34,652 bases of DNA from Oscillospiraceae bacterium (GTDB taxonomy: Bacteria > Bacillota > Clostridia > Oscillospirales > Acutalibacteraceae), in the NCBI GenBank assembly GCA_015066215.1, contig SVOU01000004.1, positions 1-34,652 on the forward strand, in the 5' to 3' direction. Shown in pieces: positions 15,316 through 22,205 of this stretch (the first letter of the stretch is position 1; every line of letters begins with the position of its first letter). Under the pieces are notes generated by a model. The model was not told the DNA's origin and searched no databases. It was given only the letters and a program-made list of their open reading frames with translations. Position numbers and translations under genes: made by a program.

Positions 15316-17076
15316 TTATCCTACAAAAGAATAGCTCGGCTCGGTGACGCCGGTTTCCGTATCCGTCGAGGTGGTGTTGTCGCCCGTGTCCGACGGATCG
15401 GTGGGGTCGGTGACAATCTGGGTGGTCGGCGGCGTGCTGATATACAGACGGATGACCGAGTTGCGTTTGACCTCGGCACCCACTTCCAGATCGGTCTTGT
15501 CAACGCGACCCGCTTCCTGCGTGGAAACGAGAAGCGGGATGCTTTCGCCAACCTTAAAGCCGCACTGTTCCAGGAACAACCGTGCATATTGTTCTTCCCA
15601 ACCGGTCATATCGGGGACGGTAATGGTCTCCTTGCCGGCACTGATGACAACGGTGATGGTCGTACCTTTGTCGGCACTGGCAGAGGGTGCGGGGTTTTGC
15701 TCCAAAATAGTGCCGGCGGGCTTGTCGCTGATCACCATTTTGTCAATTTTCAGCACCATATTACCGTTGAGCGTCTCGTGAATGAGCTCATAATAGTTTT
15801 TGTTCAGCACTTCGGGAACAACGTGCTGCGGGTTATAGTCGCCGTAGGTCGTAGAGGTGGTCGGCTGGGTCGACGAAGCGGTCGTAGAGGTGGTGGTCGT
15901 GGTACCCGTACTGTCGCCGCCGAACATTTCGGGGAACAGCATCTTTATGATACCAAATGCAAGCAGGAACAACACTAAGAACACGCACAACGCAATGACC
16001 GCGATCATTACACCGCGCTTGCTCTTTTTACCCTCGCGCGGCTCTTCGTCAAAATCGGGAATGACCACTGCGGCCGCGCCGTCGTCGTCATCCTCCACCA
16101 GCAGATCGTTCACGGCTGCCGAAGCGGTCAACGCTTCCTGCCACTGTTCCACCTTGCGCGGACGGCGATCAGCCACCACCTGCAAGCCGTTAAACAGGCT
16201 CACCGCCACCTGATCGGGCAATTCCTCTGCCACGGAAGCGGGTACGAAGAGATCGTTTCCGGCCGCAGCGCGGTTGCCGGCGTCGGGTGCGGGTGCGCCC
16301 GTCAGCACACGGAACAGGGTTGCGGTCAAGCCGTAGACGTCGGTGGATGTGGTGATCGGCGCGTCAAAATTATACTGTTCGGGCGCAGCGTAGCCTGCGG
16401 CAAGTGCGGGCTTGAGATCGCCGCTGACAGTCCGCGCTTCGGGAATCATAAAGCCGCGCAAACGCAGACGCCCCTCGTTATCCACCATCACGGTTTTGGT
16501 AGAGATACCCATATGCAGCACACCTGCGGCATGCAACGAGCGCACACCCACCAAAAGCGGTATCAGCAAGGGACGTACGTCGTCCCAGCGCATACGACCG
16601 CCCTTTGCAGACAGATACGCTTCCCACGTTTGTCCCTCTTCCACCTCGGTGATAACGTAGGCGGTGTTGTTGTCCTCGAAAATATCATAGGTGGGGTACA
16701 GGATCGCCACGTCACGCATACGCGCCAATGCACGGGCGTGGGACAAGAACTTCGTCTTGTAATCGGCGTAGGTATTCTCACAACCGCCGATGATGCGCAC
16801 GGTCATATCCGTGTCGCGCTCGCAAAGGGTGTAAGGGAAAAACTCGTGGATCTGGCAGGGGGATTTCGCCACCGTGTCCATACCGATATAGGTGATGCGG
16901 TCGCCGCCCTCGACGACGCCCACGCCCACCAGATACCGCTCAGACAGCATCGTGCCGACGGGCAGACAAAACGCGTCGTTTTGCGCATTGACGGAGTGCC
17001 CGCAGATCCCACAGGTATCGCGCCCTGCGGGCAACGGGTTCATACAGTTCATACAAAGCTCTTCCTTGTTCATCAT
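15316..17076 (-). CDS. Membrane-anchored PASTA pseudokinase with zinc ribbon
   Basis: In order, this 586-residue protein has an N-terminal zinc ribbon (CMNC at 8-11, CGIC at 22-25), a Ser/Thr-kinase-like domain (about 40-320), an acidic linker, one membrane span (about 356-376), a Thr/Ser-rich stalk, two PASTA domains (about 418-480 and 484-547) and an acidic Thr-rich tail. The kinase fold is recognisable (ITYIGMD, FLSHARALAR, AAGYAAPEQY, TDVYGLTATLFRVLTG), but catalytic residues are gone: the VAIK lysine position reads QIH, the helix-C Glu is His, HRD reads HMG, and the DFG site reads RGF. A pseudokinase sensing or scaffolding at the wall is inferred. ATG at 17076 lies 6 nt after GGAGG. It follows the DnaC-like gene by 32 nt. 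Confidence 0.88.
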   Translation of the reverse strand: MMNKEELCMNCMNPLPAGRDTCGICGHSVNAQNDAFCLPVGTMLSERYLVGVGVVEGGDRITYIGMDTVAKSPCQIHEFFPYTLCERDTDMTVRIIGGCENTYADYKTKFLSHARALARMRDVAILYPTYDIFEDNNTAYVITEVEEGQTWEAYLSAKGGRMRWDDVRPLLIPLLVGVRSLHAAGVLHMGISTKTVMVDNEGRLRLRGFMIPEARTVSGDLKPALAAGYAAPEQYNFDAPITTSTDVYGLTATLFRVLTGAPAPDAGNRAAAGNDLFVPASVAEELPDQVAVSLFNGLQVVADRRPRKVEQWQEALTASAAVNDLLVEDDDDGAAAVVIPDFDEEPREGKKSKRGVMIAVIALCVFLVLFLLAFGIIKMLFPEMFGGDSTGTTTTTSTTASSTQPTTSTTYGDYNPQHVVPEVLNKNYYELIHETLNGNMVLKIDKMVISDKPAGTILEQNPAPSASADKGTTITVVISAGKETITVPDMTGWEEQYARLFLEQCGFKVGESIPLLVSTQEAGRVDKTDLEVGAEVKRNSVIRLYISTPPTTQIVTDPTDPSDTGDNTTSTDTETGVTEPSYSFVG

Positions 17077-17108
17077 CAACGACCTCCTGATCGTAAATAC
17101 ACTATATA

Positions 17109-18089
17109 TCAGCGCAGCAGCTGCTCGCGCTTGACCTGACGGATATCTCTGCCGACAAACACGATCGGCTGGAACGCCCCGATAACGCGGGACGCCACCG
17201 CTTCGCCGTAACGCTCCGCGATCTGCCCTAATGACAGATTGGTGCTGATGATCGTCGGCAGACCTGCCAGCTGGCGGGTGTTGAGCAGCTCGTACAGGCT
17301 GGCGGTGTAAAACGGGCCCGTAAACTCCGTGCCGAGATCGTCGATCACCAAGAGGTCACAGGCGGACAGCTTCTCCAGCGTATCGCCGTCGGCTCTGCCG
17401 AAATGCTCGCGTTCAAGCTGGTGGAACAGTCTGCCTGCGGGGCCGTAGACCACGCCGAAGCCTTTTTCTGCCGCCGTGCGGGCGATCGCCAGCGACACCT
17501 GCGTTTTGCCCGTACCCGTAGGGCCGCACAAGAGCAAGCTTTCGGACTCGTTGGAAAAGTCAGCCGCATAGTGACGGCAAAAATCCAGCACCCGCTCCAT
17601 TCGTACGCGGGGGGACATCCCGTTTTCAGCGGTATCGGGATAATAGGCGGTGGTCAGGCTGTCAAAGGTGGGAAGCTTGACCTGTGCGGAGCGTTCCAGA
17701 TGCTGTACCGCCAACTCTTTGAGCAGCGCATCCAGACAGGCGCACCGCTTTTGATCAACGTAGCCCGTGTCGCGGCACAGAGGACAGGCGTATTGCGGCT
17801 CGAAGTTCGTCACCGTTTCGCCCGCTTCCCGCAAGATGGTCGCCAGCTCCGTCTGCAACGCCAGATTTTCGTCGCGGATACGCGCCACGACCGCCGTCAC
17901 GTCCGCGCGGTCGAGCACCGCCCTGACCACCTGCGCGGAGCTCGCCGCCAGCGCGCGCTCCACCTGAGCCACGCGGGGGTTTTGTGCCCGCATACGGTCT
18001 TGCAGCTGCGCCGCCTGTTGGTTGGCACGGGTGCGGCGCTCGGTCAGAATATTGTGGGCTTCTTCATATATACTTTGCTCCAAAGGCAT
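17109..18089 (-). CDS. DnaC/DnaI-type replicative helicase loader (AAA+ ATPase)
   Basis: This 326-residue protein probably loads the replicative helicase onto DNA with DnaD. It has an N-terminal helical region (1-95), a cysteine cluster CPLCRDTGYVDQKRCAC (102-118) likely to bind zinc as in DnaI N-terminal domains, then the AAA+ core with Walker A GPTGTGKT (189-196), Walker B DLLVIDDLG (245-253) and sensor STNLS. An IstB transposition helper is less likely, since no transposase is nearby and DnaD is immediately upstream (5 nt gap). GAAGGG precedes the ATG by 8 nt. It is the middle gene of the dnaD-loader-pseudokinase operon. Confidence 0.88.
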   Translation of the reverse strand: MPLEQSIYEEAHNILTERRTRANQQAAQLQDRMRAQNPRVAQVERALAASSAQVVRAVLDRADVTAVVARIRDENLALQTELATILREAGETVTNFEPQYACPLCRDTGYVDQKRCACLDALLKELAVQHLERSAQVKLPTFDSLTTAYYPDTAENGMSPRVRMERVLDFCRHYAADFSNESESLLLCGPTGTGKTQVSLAIARTAAEKGFGVVYGPAGRLFHQLEREHFGRADGDTLEKLSACDLLVIDDLGTEFTGPFYTASLYELLNTRQLAGLPTIISTNLSLGQIAERYGEAVASRVIGAFQPIVFVGRDIRQVKREQLLR

Positions 18090-18094
18090 AGCAT

Positions 18095-19096
18095 TTACCC
18101 TTCTTTCTTTTGCGGATAGGTCGGCACGTAGTCGCTCAACAGGGCGTCATAGCCCGCCGTGTCCAGCGACCCGCCCGCAGGCTTGGTCGGCTGCTTTTTC
18201 TCGGGTTGCAGCTGGGCGACGGCGGTGATGCCGTCCTCGTGCCACGCGCCGAGGATCTGGTCCATATATTTGACCTGAAACTTACCCGTTTTGTTAAGCG
18301 TGCGGACATAGGCTTCCTTGATAAGCTCGTCGGCGAGCTGCCACTCGTTAAACCAACGGTCGGCGGCTTGCTTTTGCGCCGACGAGGGGCGGGCAACGGC
18401 AAGATCGAGCAACACTTCCAGCCGCTCAAAGGCTTTGCGCAGGCGTTCCAGCCCGCACAAGTATTCTTCTGCCGCCGTGACGGTGGTAATATCGCGGTCC
18501 ACCCAATCGAGTGCCATTTTTTCAATATAGCGCATATTGTTGTGGCTGTGCGCTACCGCCCACGTGACCGCCATCGTGATCACCTCGGACGGCATACCGC
18601 AGGTGTCGAATAAGTAAAGCAGCGTTTCGCTGTCGCCGCCCGACAGGGGTTTGCCGAGGCGCATAGACACGGTTTCCAAGAGATCGGCAAACTCCTTGCA
18701 AGTTTGCTGGCGTCGCGTTACCTCGAACAGTTGCGGCTTGACTGCCGCGGGGCGCGCTTTGGCAACAGGGGCAAACTCCGTGGCTGTTGCGGGCACTTCC
18801 TCTGCTGCAGGCGCGGGGGCTGGCTTATTTTCCGCAGGCATTGCCGCGAGGGCGGCGCTGTCCGCCCCAGTCAGCACGCCTGCCGCCATCCAAAACTCCA
18901 ACGCGTCGACACATTCCGTCCGATCACATTTGAGCGCGGCCGCGCAGGCGTTTTCGTCAAAGGGGGCGCCGTGGCGGGCAAACCACAAAAGCACCTTGAG
19001 CGGCAAAGCGCCCGCCGTCGGCAAGCAGCCGTCTGCCACCGCTTTCGGCACCAGCATCATATCGGTCAAGTCCATACTGCTCCACCGCACATCCAT
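18095..19096 (-). CDS. DnaD-domain replication initiation protein
   Basis: In this 333-residue protein the N-terminal ~80 residues look like the DnaD winged-helix region (LPLKVLLWFARHG; CAAALKCDRTECVDALEFWMAAGVL). After an Ala/Pro-rich linker, two DnaD/DnaB_2-type helical domains follow, with LYLFDTCGMPSEVITMAVTWA, MRYIEKMALDWVDR and YMDQILGAWHEDGI; the latter resembles the YxxxIxxxW motif. It acts in primosome assembly on DNA before helicase loading. AAAGGGGG lies before the ATG, and a sigma-A promoter stands just upstream. The helicase loader gene follows after 5 nt. Confidence 0.88.
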   Translation of the reverse strand: MDVRWSSMDLTDMMLVPKAVADGCLPTAGALPLKVLLWFARHGAPFDENACAAALKCDRTECVDALEFWMAAGVLTGADSAALAAMPAENKPAPAPAAEEVPATATEFAPVAKARPAAVKPQLFEVTRRQQTCKEFADLLETVSMRLGKPLSGGDSETLLYLFDTCGMPSEVITMAVTWAVAHSHNNMRYIEKMALDWVDRDITTVTAAEEYLCGLERLRKAFERLEVLLDLAVARPSSAQKQAADRWFNEWQLADELIKEAYVRTLNKTGKFQVKYMDQILGAWHEDGITAVAQLQPEKKQPTKPAGGSLDTAGYDALLSDYVPTYPQKKEG

Positions 19097-19129
19097 AGGT
19101 TTGCCCCCTTTCTTTCCATAGATACTTTT

Positions 19130-19158
19130 ATTATATCAGCGTCAACGCCGCAAGGCAA
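19130..19158 (-). promoter_or_regulatory. Sigma-A promoter of dnaD-loader-pseudokinase operon
   Basis: On the minus strand, TTGCCT (19153-19158), a 17-nt spacer and TATAAT (19130-19135). Confidence 0.72.
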
Positions 19159-19282
19159 GGAAAACTTTTGAGGCTTGTTTGGTGCATTTTGCGCGAAATA
19201 AAAATTTTTATCTTTTTTCCAACTTTTTGCCCACTCTCCCGCATATATACACAGAATATCAAAAAAGAAAGGGTGCTTTTTG

Positions 19283-20209
19283 ATGAAACGTCGTTTATGT
19301 GTACTCGCCGCCGTGGCGGCTATGTGTCTGTGCTTGTTGGTAGGCTGTTCTGCCGCGGGCGACAAGCTTTCGGACTCCCCCTCCAATATGGCACCGGACT
19401 ATTCCGCGGGCGACCGCGGCAACGAGATGTACGGTGACAAATATTACGGCTCCGACGTGGATATGGAAAACGGCAGCTCCGTGAGCGGCGGCCTGTCTGC
19501 CGACCTGACCGGATCTGCCGACGCCAACCGCAAAATTATTGAGCGCACCGAGATGTCGGTGCAGACCAAGACCTACGACGCGCTGATGAGCGCTTTGTCC
19601 GCGCGGCTCAAAACGGTGGGCGGATATGTCGAAAGTGCGCGGGAAAACGCGTCGGGACAGCGCTACGCTAACATCGTGGTGCGCGTGCCTGCAGACAAGA
19701 CCGCCGATTTTCAAGCGGCACTCACCGAAAACGGCACGGTGACCGACAGCTACACCACCACCGAGGACGTCACGCTCTCCTACGTGGATATCGAGAGCCG
19801 TATCGCCGCGCTCAAAGCGGAGCAGACCGCCCTGCTCGCTATGCTGGAAAAGGCGCAGGAGATCAAGGATCTTTTGGATATCCAAAGCCGCGTCACCGAG
19901 GTGACCGCCCAGCTGGAATCCTATCAGTCCCGCCTGCGCACCTACGATTCGCTGATCGCGTACAGCACCGTCACGCTCAACATCTATGAGGTCGAGCGGG
20001 TGCAGATCGTGGAGGAGCTGACCGTTTGGGAAGAGATCGGGCAAACGCTGTCCAACAACCTCGAGGATATCGGCGACGGCTTCGTCGGTTTCTTCGTGTG
20101 GTTTGTCGGCGCGCTTCCCTATCTGCTGCTTTTTGCTATCCCCGTTTGCGTGGTGTTGTTTATCATCATCAGACGCTGCCGCCGTCGCCGCAAGGCTGAC
20201 AAGGAATAA
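19283..20209 (+). CDS. DUF4349 family lipoprotein
   Basis: This 308-residue protein has a lipoprotein signal (basic start, hydrophobic core, lipobox LVGC at about 19-22), a low-complexity Ser/Gly/Asp/Tyr stretch, then the DUF4349 domain (about 85-240) with RTEMSVQTKTYDA, VGGYVE, NIVVRVPADK, TLSYVDIESRIAALKAEQ and a predicted coiled coil. A C-terminal membrane span (about 272-296) and an Arg/Lys-rich tail end it. It should be anchored outside the cytoplasmic membrane at both ends. Family function is unknown. ATG at 19283 follows AAGAAAGGG; the TTG codon just before it is less likely. Confidence 0.88.
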   Translation: MKRRLCVLAAVAAMCLCLLVGCSAAGDKLSDSPSNMAPDYSAGDRGNEMYGDKYYGSDVDMENGSSVSGGLSADLTGSADANRKIIERTEMSVQTKTYDALMSALSARLKTVGGYVESARENASGQRYANIVVRVPADKTADFQAALTENGTVTDSYTTTEDVTLSYVDIESRIAALKAEQTALLAMLEKAQEIKDLLDIQSRVTEVTAQLESYQSRLRTYDSLIAYSTVTLNIYEVERVQIVEELTVWEEIGQTLSNNLEDIGDGFVGFFVWFVGALPYLLLFAIPVCVVLFIIIRRCRRRRKADKE

Positions 20210-20220
20210 AGGCATAGTTG

Positions 20221-20254
20221 CCCTCACCCCCACATAATTTTGTAGGGGTGAGGG
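20221..20254 (+). promoter_or_regulatory. Hairpin overlapping the ribosome binding site of the M23 peptidase gene
   Basis: A 10-bp perfect stem (CCCTCACCCC at 20221-20230, GGGGTGAGGG at 20245-20254) encloses a 14-nt loop. The 3' arm contains the only purine-rich ribosome binding sequence before the ATG at 20258. It could act as a weak terminator after the DUF4349 gene or restrict translation of the peptidase. Confidence 0.6.
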
Positions 20255-20257
20255 TTT

Positions 20258-21265
20258 ATGTTTTTGGTGTGGAGCAGACGGGCAAAACTGTGGTTTTGGG
20301 GCGTGGCGGCTTTGTGTCTCTTGTTGCCGCTGACAGCAGGACTGTTGGCGGGGCGCGGCGCGCCTACTGACGGCAAATATATCCGCTGGGTGGATTTTGA
20401 CGTGCCGTACGAGGCACTTGACTACGCGCTCAGCTTGGATATTCGCTCGCACACCGAGGAAGAAGTGCCGCTCTGCTGGGTGGATCTGCTCGCCTGCGTG
20501 GCCGCCCGCTACGGCGGCTTTCAAAACTATCAAAAAAGTCAACTGACCGCGGTCGCCGACCGTCTGCGAGGCGGCGAATCACTCGAAAGCATCACCGAAA
20601 AATTGACCGCCTTTTCCTATTACCGCGAAGCCTACGGCGCGGTACTGGATGGGCTGGTGGGGGTGTTTTGCGAGGAGCGTCCCTCCGAAAACGGCGAAAT
20701 GGCACAAGAGTGGGTCTACGGACTCAAAGCCTTTTCCCCCATCGCGCAGGGGTATTATTATAACGACTACGACGATTTCGGTGCGAGCCGCTCTTACGGC
20801 TATCGCCGTCGCCACCTCGGGCACGATCTGATGGGCAGCGTCGGCACCCCTGTTATTGCCGTCGAGAGCGGTGTGGTGGAGGCGGTCGGCTGGAACACCT
20901 ACGGCGGTTGGCGGGTCGGTATCCGCAGTCTTGACGGGCGGCGGTATTACTACTACGCCCACCTGCGCAAGGATCACCCCTACGCCGCCGACCTCGCGGT
21001 GGGGCAGCGCGTGACCGCGGGGGACGTGATCGGCTATATGGGACGTACGGGATACAGCACCACCGAAAACGTCAACAATATCGACACGACGCACTTGCAT
21101 TTTGGGTTGCAGCTGATTTTTGACGAGTCGCAAAAAGAAGGCAATAACGAGATCTGGGTGGACGTGTATGCGCTCACCCGCCTGCTCTATCGCCACCGCA
21201 GCGCGGTGGTGCGGGCGGAAAACGGCAAGGATTTCGTGCGCAAATTTGCTGTGCTTGAAAAATAA
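20258..21265 (+). CDS. M23 family metallopeptidase (LytM-type), membrane-anchored
   Basis: This 335-residue protein probably cleaves peptide cross-links of peptidoglycan outside the cell. An N-terminal membrane anchor (about 10-30, VAALCLLLPLTAGLLAG) precedes a domain of unknown role (about 40-165). The M23 domain carries zinc ligands H186 and D190 in HLGHDLMG and H279/H281 in THLHFG, with the usual strand pattern (VGTPVIAVESGVVEAVG, GQRVTAGDVIGYMGRTG). The active site looks complete. It starts 48 nt after the DUF4349 gene and is probably co-transcribed with it; its binding site is buried in a hairpin. A sporulation role is possible but not shown. Confidence 0.88.
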   Translation: MFLVWSRRAKLWFWGVAALCLLLPLTAGLLAGRGAPTDGKYIRWVDFDVPYEALDYALSLDIRSHTEEEVPLCWVDLLACVAARYGGFQNYQKSQLTAVADRLRGGESLESITEKLTAFSYYREAYGAVLDGLVGVFCEERPSENGEMAQEWVYGLKAFSPIAQGYYYNDYDDFGASRSYGYRRRHLGHDLMGSVGTPVIAVESGVVEAVGWNTYGGWRVGIRSLDGRRYYYYAHLRKDHPYAADLAVGQRVTAGDVIGYMGRTGYSTTENVNNIDTTHLHFGLQLIFDESQKEGNNEIWVDVYALTRLLYRHRSAVVRAENGKDFVRKFAVLEK

Positions 21266-21299
21266 CAAAAAGGCGTCAGGAACACCTGACGCCTTTTTG
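21266..21299. terminator. Bidirectional terminator between M23 and DUF1540 genes
   Basis: A 15-bp perfect stem (21266-21280 with 21285-21299) closes a 4-nt loop, with A5 and T5 runs at its base. Confidence 0.92.
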
Positions 21300-21312
21300 T
21301 TTTGGGAGGCAC

Positions 21313-21492
21313 TTACTTCTTCATCTCAAAGGATTTGCAGTCGGTGCACTGGTCCATCGTGGGGTTCGCCTCGTGGGTGCCCACCAGAATCTGGTTGAGC
21401 GAGCAATAGTTTTCGTGATCACAATGGTGTACGCACTGCGCAACCGTGCACTGAATGCTCTTGTTGGATTGGGTTTTATCACAGCAGCCCAT
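21313..21492 (-). CDS. DUF1540 domain protein (cysteine-rich small protein)
   Basis: This 59-residue protein has seven cysteines besides the opening GCC pair: IQCTVAQCVHHCDHENYCSLNQI and a later QCTDCKSF. That is the DUF1540 pattern, a small metal- or disulfide-binding module common in Clostridia and Bacilli; its function is unknown. ATG at 21490-21492 is chosen because GGAGG stands about 10 nt upstream; a long in-frame extension upstream is antisense to rpsO and has no support. A sigma-G-like promoter lies upstream, suggesting forespore expression. Confidence 0.88.
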   Translation of the reverse strand: MGCCDKTQSNKSIQCTVAQCVHHCDHENYCSLNQILVGTHEANPTMDQCTDCKSFEMKK

Positions 21493-21540
21493 TTTTCGCC
21501 GCCTCCTTCGTGAAAATTGACGCCAAACCGCGTCTTTTAC

Positions 21541-21568
21541 AGTATGCGCGAATTTGGCGCGGCTATAC
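21541..21568 (-). promoter_or_regulatory. Possible sigma-G-type promoter of DUF1540 gene
   Basis: On the minus strand, GTATA (21564-21568), a 17-nt spacer and CATACTG (21540-21546) resemble the Bacillus forespore sigma-G consensus (GHATR, 17-18 nt, CATWHTA). Confidence 0.45.
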
Positions 21569-21613
21569 GCCCGAAAAACTGCTGTGATTTCTGCAAATTT
21601 TCTTAAAAAAGGC

Positions 21614-21642
21614 TTTACAAACGCAAAAGTGCGTGTTATACT
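21614..21642 (+). promoter_or_regulatory. Sigma-A promoter of rpsO-pnp
   Basis: TTTACA (21614-21619), a 17-nt spacer and TATACT (21637-21642). Confidence 0.82.
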
Positions 21643-21648
21643 AAATCG

Positions 21649-21756
21649 GTACGCGATGTACAATCCTTTGTCTCGGCTCGCGGAGTATGCCTCTTTGAGG
21701 AGCGCCGTTTCCCGACGCTGGGGCTTTGGAAATATCATGAAAGAGGTGCTGCTATT
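21649..21756 (+). promoter_or_regulatory. rpsO 5' leader, possible S15 autoregulatory RNA
   Basis: About 108 nt lie between the promoter and the rpsO start. Local pairings can be seen (CCTC/GAGG near 21690; CCC/GGG near 21712-21725; TTTCC with GGAAA), consistent with a structured leader. S15 represses its own mRNA in several bacteria, but I could not match this leader to a known S15-binding architecture. Confidence 0.3.
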
Positions 21757-22023
21757 ATGATGCTGCCCGAGGAAAAAACCGCCATTATGAAGGAATTTGC
21801 GACGCACGAGGGTGACACCGGTTCTCCTGAAGTTCAGATCGCCGTGCTGTCCCGCCGCATTTCCGACCTGACCGAGCACTTGCGTGTGAACAAGAAGGAC
21901 TACCACTCCCGTCGCGGTATGCTCAAGATGATCGGTCATCGCCGCAACCTGCTCAACTATCTGCAGAAGAAAGATATCAACAGATATCGTGCTATCATCG
22001 AAAAGTTGGGTCTGCGCAAGTAA
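21757..22023 (+). CDS. rpsO: 30S ribosomal protein S15
   Basis: This 88-residue four-helix protein binds the central domain of 16S rRNA and helps early 30S assembly. The hallmark [20 protein letters not shown], the motif [29 protein letters not shown] and the C-terminal [12 protein letters not shown] match S15 across its length. Two adjacent ATG codons (21757, 21760) are possible starts; the first lies 8 nt after AGAGGTG. pnp follows 182 nt later, the conserved rpsO-pnp order, with RNA structures in between. Confidence 0.97.
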   Translation: MMLPEEKTAIMKEFATHEGDTGSPEVQIAVLSRRISDLTEHLRVNKKDYHSRRGMLKMIGHRRNLLNYLQKKDINRYRAIIEKLGLRK

Positions 22024-22032
22024 TTCCTTGGG

Positions 22033-22056
22033 GGCAGGCGGGTTTTCCCGCCTGCC
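22033..22056 (+). terminator. GC-rich hairpin after rpsO (weak terminator or attenuator)
   Basis: A 10-bp perfect stem (22033-22042 with 22047-22056) closes a TTTT loop. No U-tract follows directly, so full termination is doubtful and readthrough into pnp is likely. Confidence 0.5.
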
Positions 22057-22105
22057 TCAAACTGCATTTTCCCCTTTTTGTCCGCTTTGCGGCGCAGAAT
22101 GCGCA

Positions 22106-22157
22106 ATTAGCAGTGAAACGAGCGCTTTCTCGAAAAAGCGTTGGTTTTATTGCTAAT
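22106..22157 (+). promoter_or_regulatory. Long hairpin in pnp leader
   Basis: Bases 22106-22128 pair with 22135-22157: 22 pairs (including three G-U), one G-G mismatch at 22120/22143 and a 6-nt loop. The outer arms are ATTAGCA and TGCTAAT. It lies 49 nt before the pnp start codon. By analogy with the Escherichia coli pnp leader, a double-stranded RNase III substrate for PNPase autoregulation is inferred. Confidence 0.65.
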
Positions 22158-22205
22158 GGTCGTGGCTGTGCCGCCGGAAATATATTATTTTAGGAGGTCA
22201 ATACC

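Noticed and set aside
17109-18089. IstB-type transposition helper
   Set aside because: The ATPase core is similar, but no transposase is adjacent and the N-terminal zinc cluster plus the neighbouring dnaD gene point to a helicase loader.
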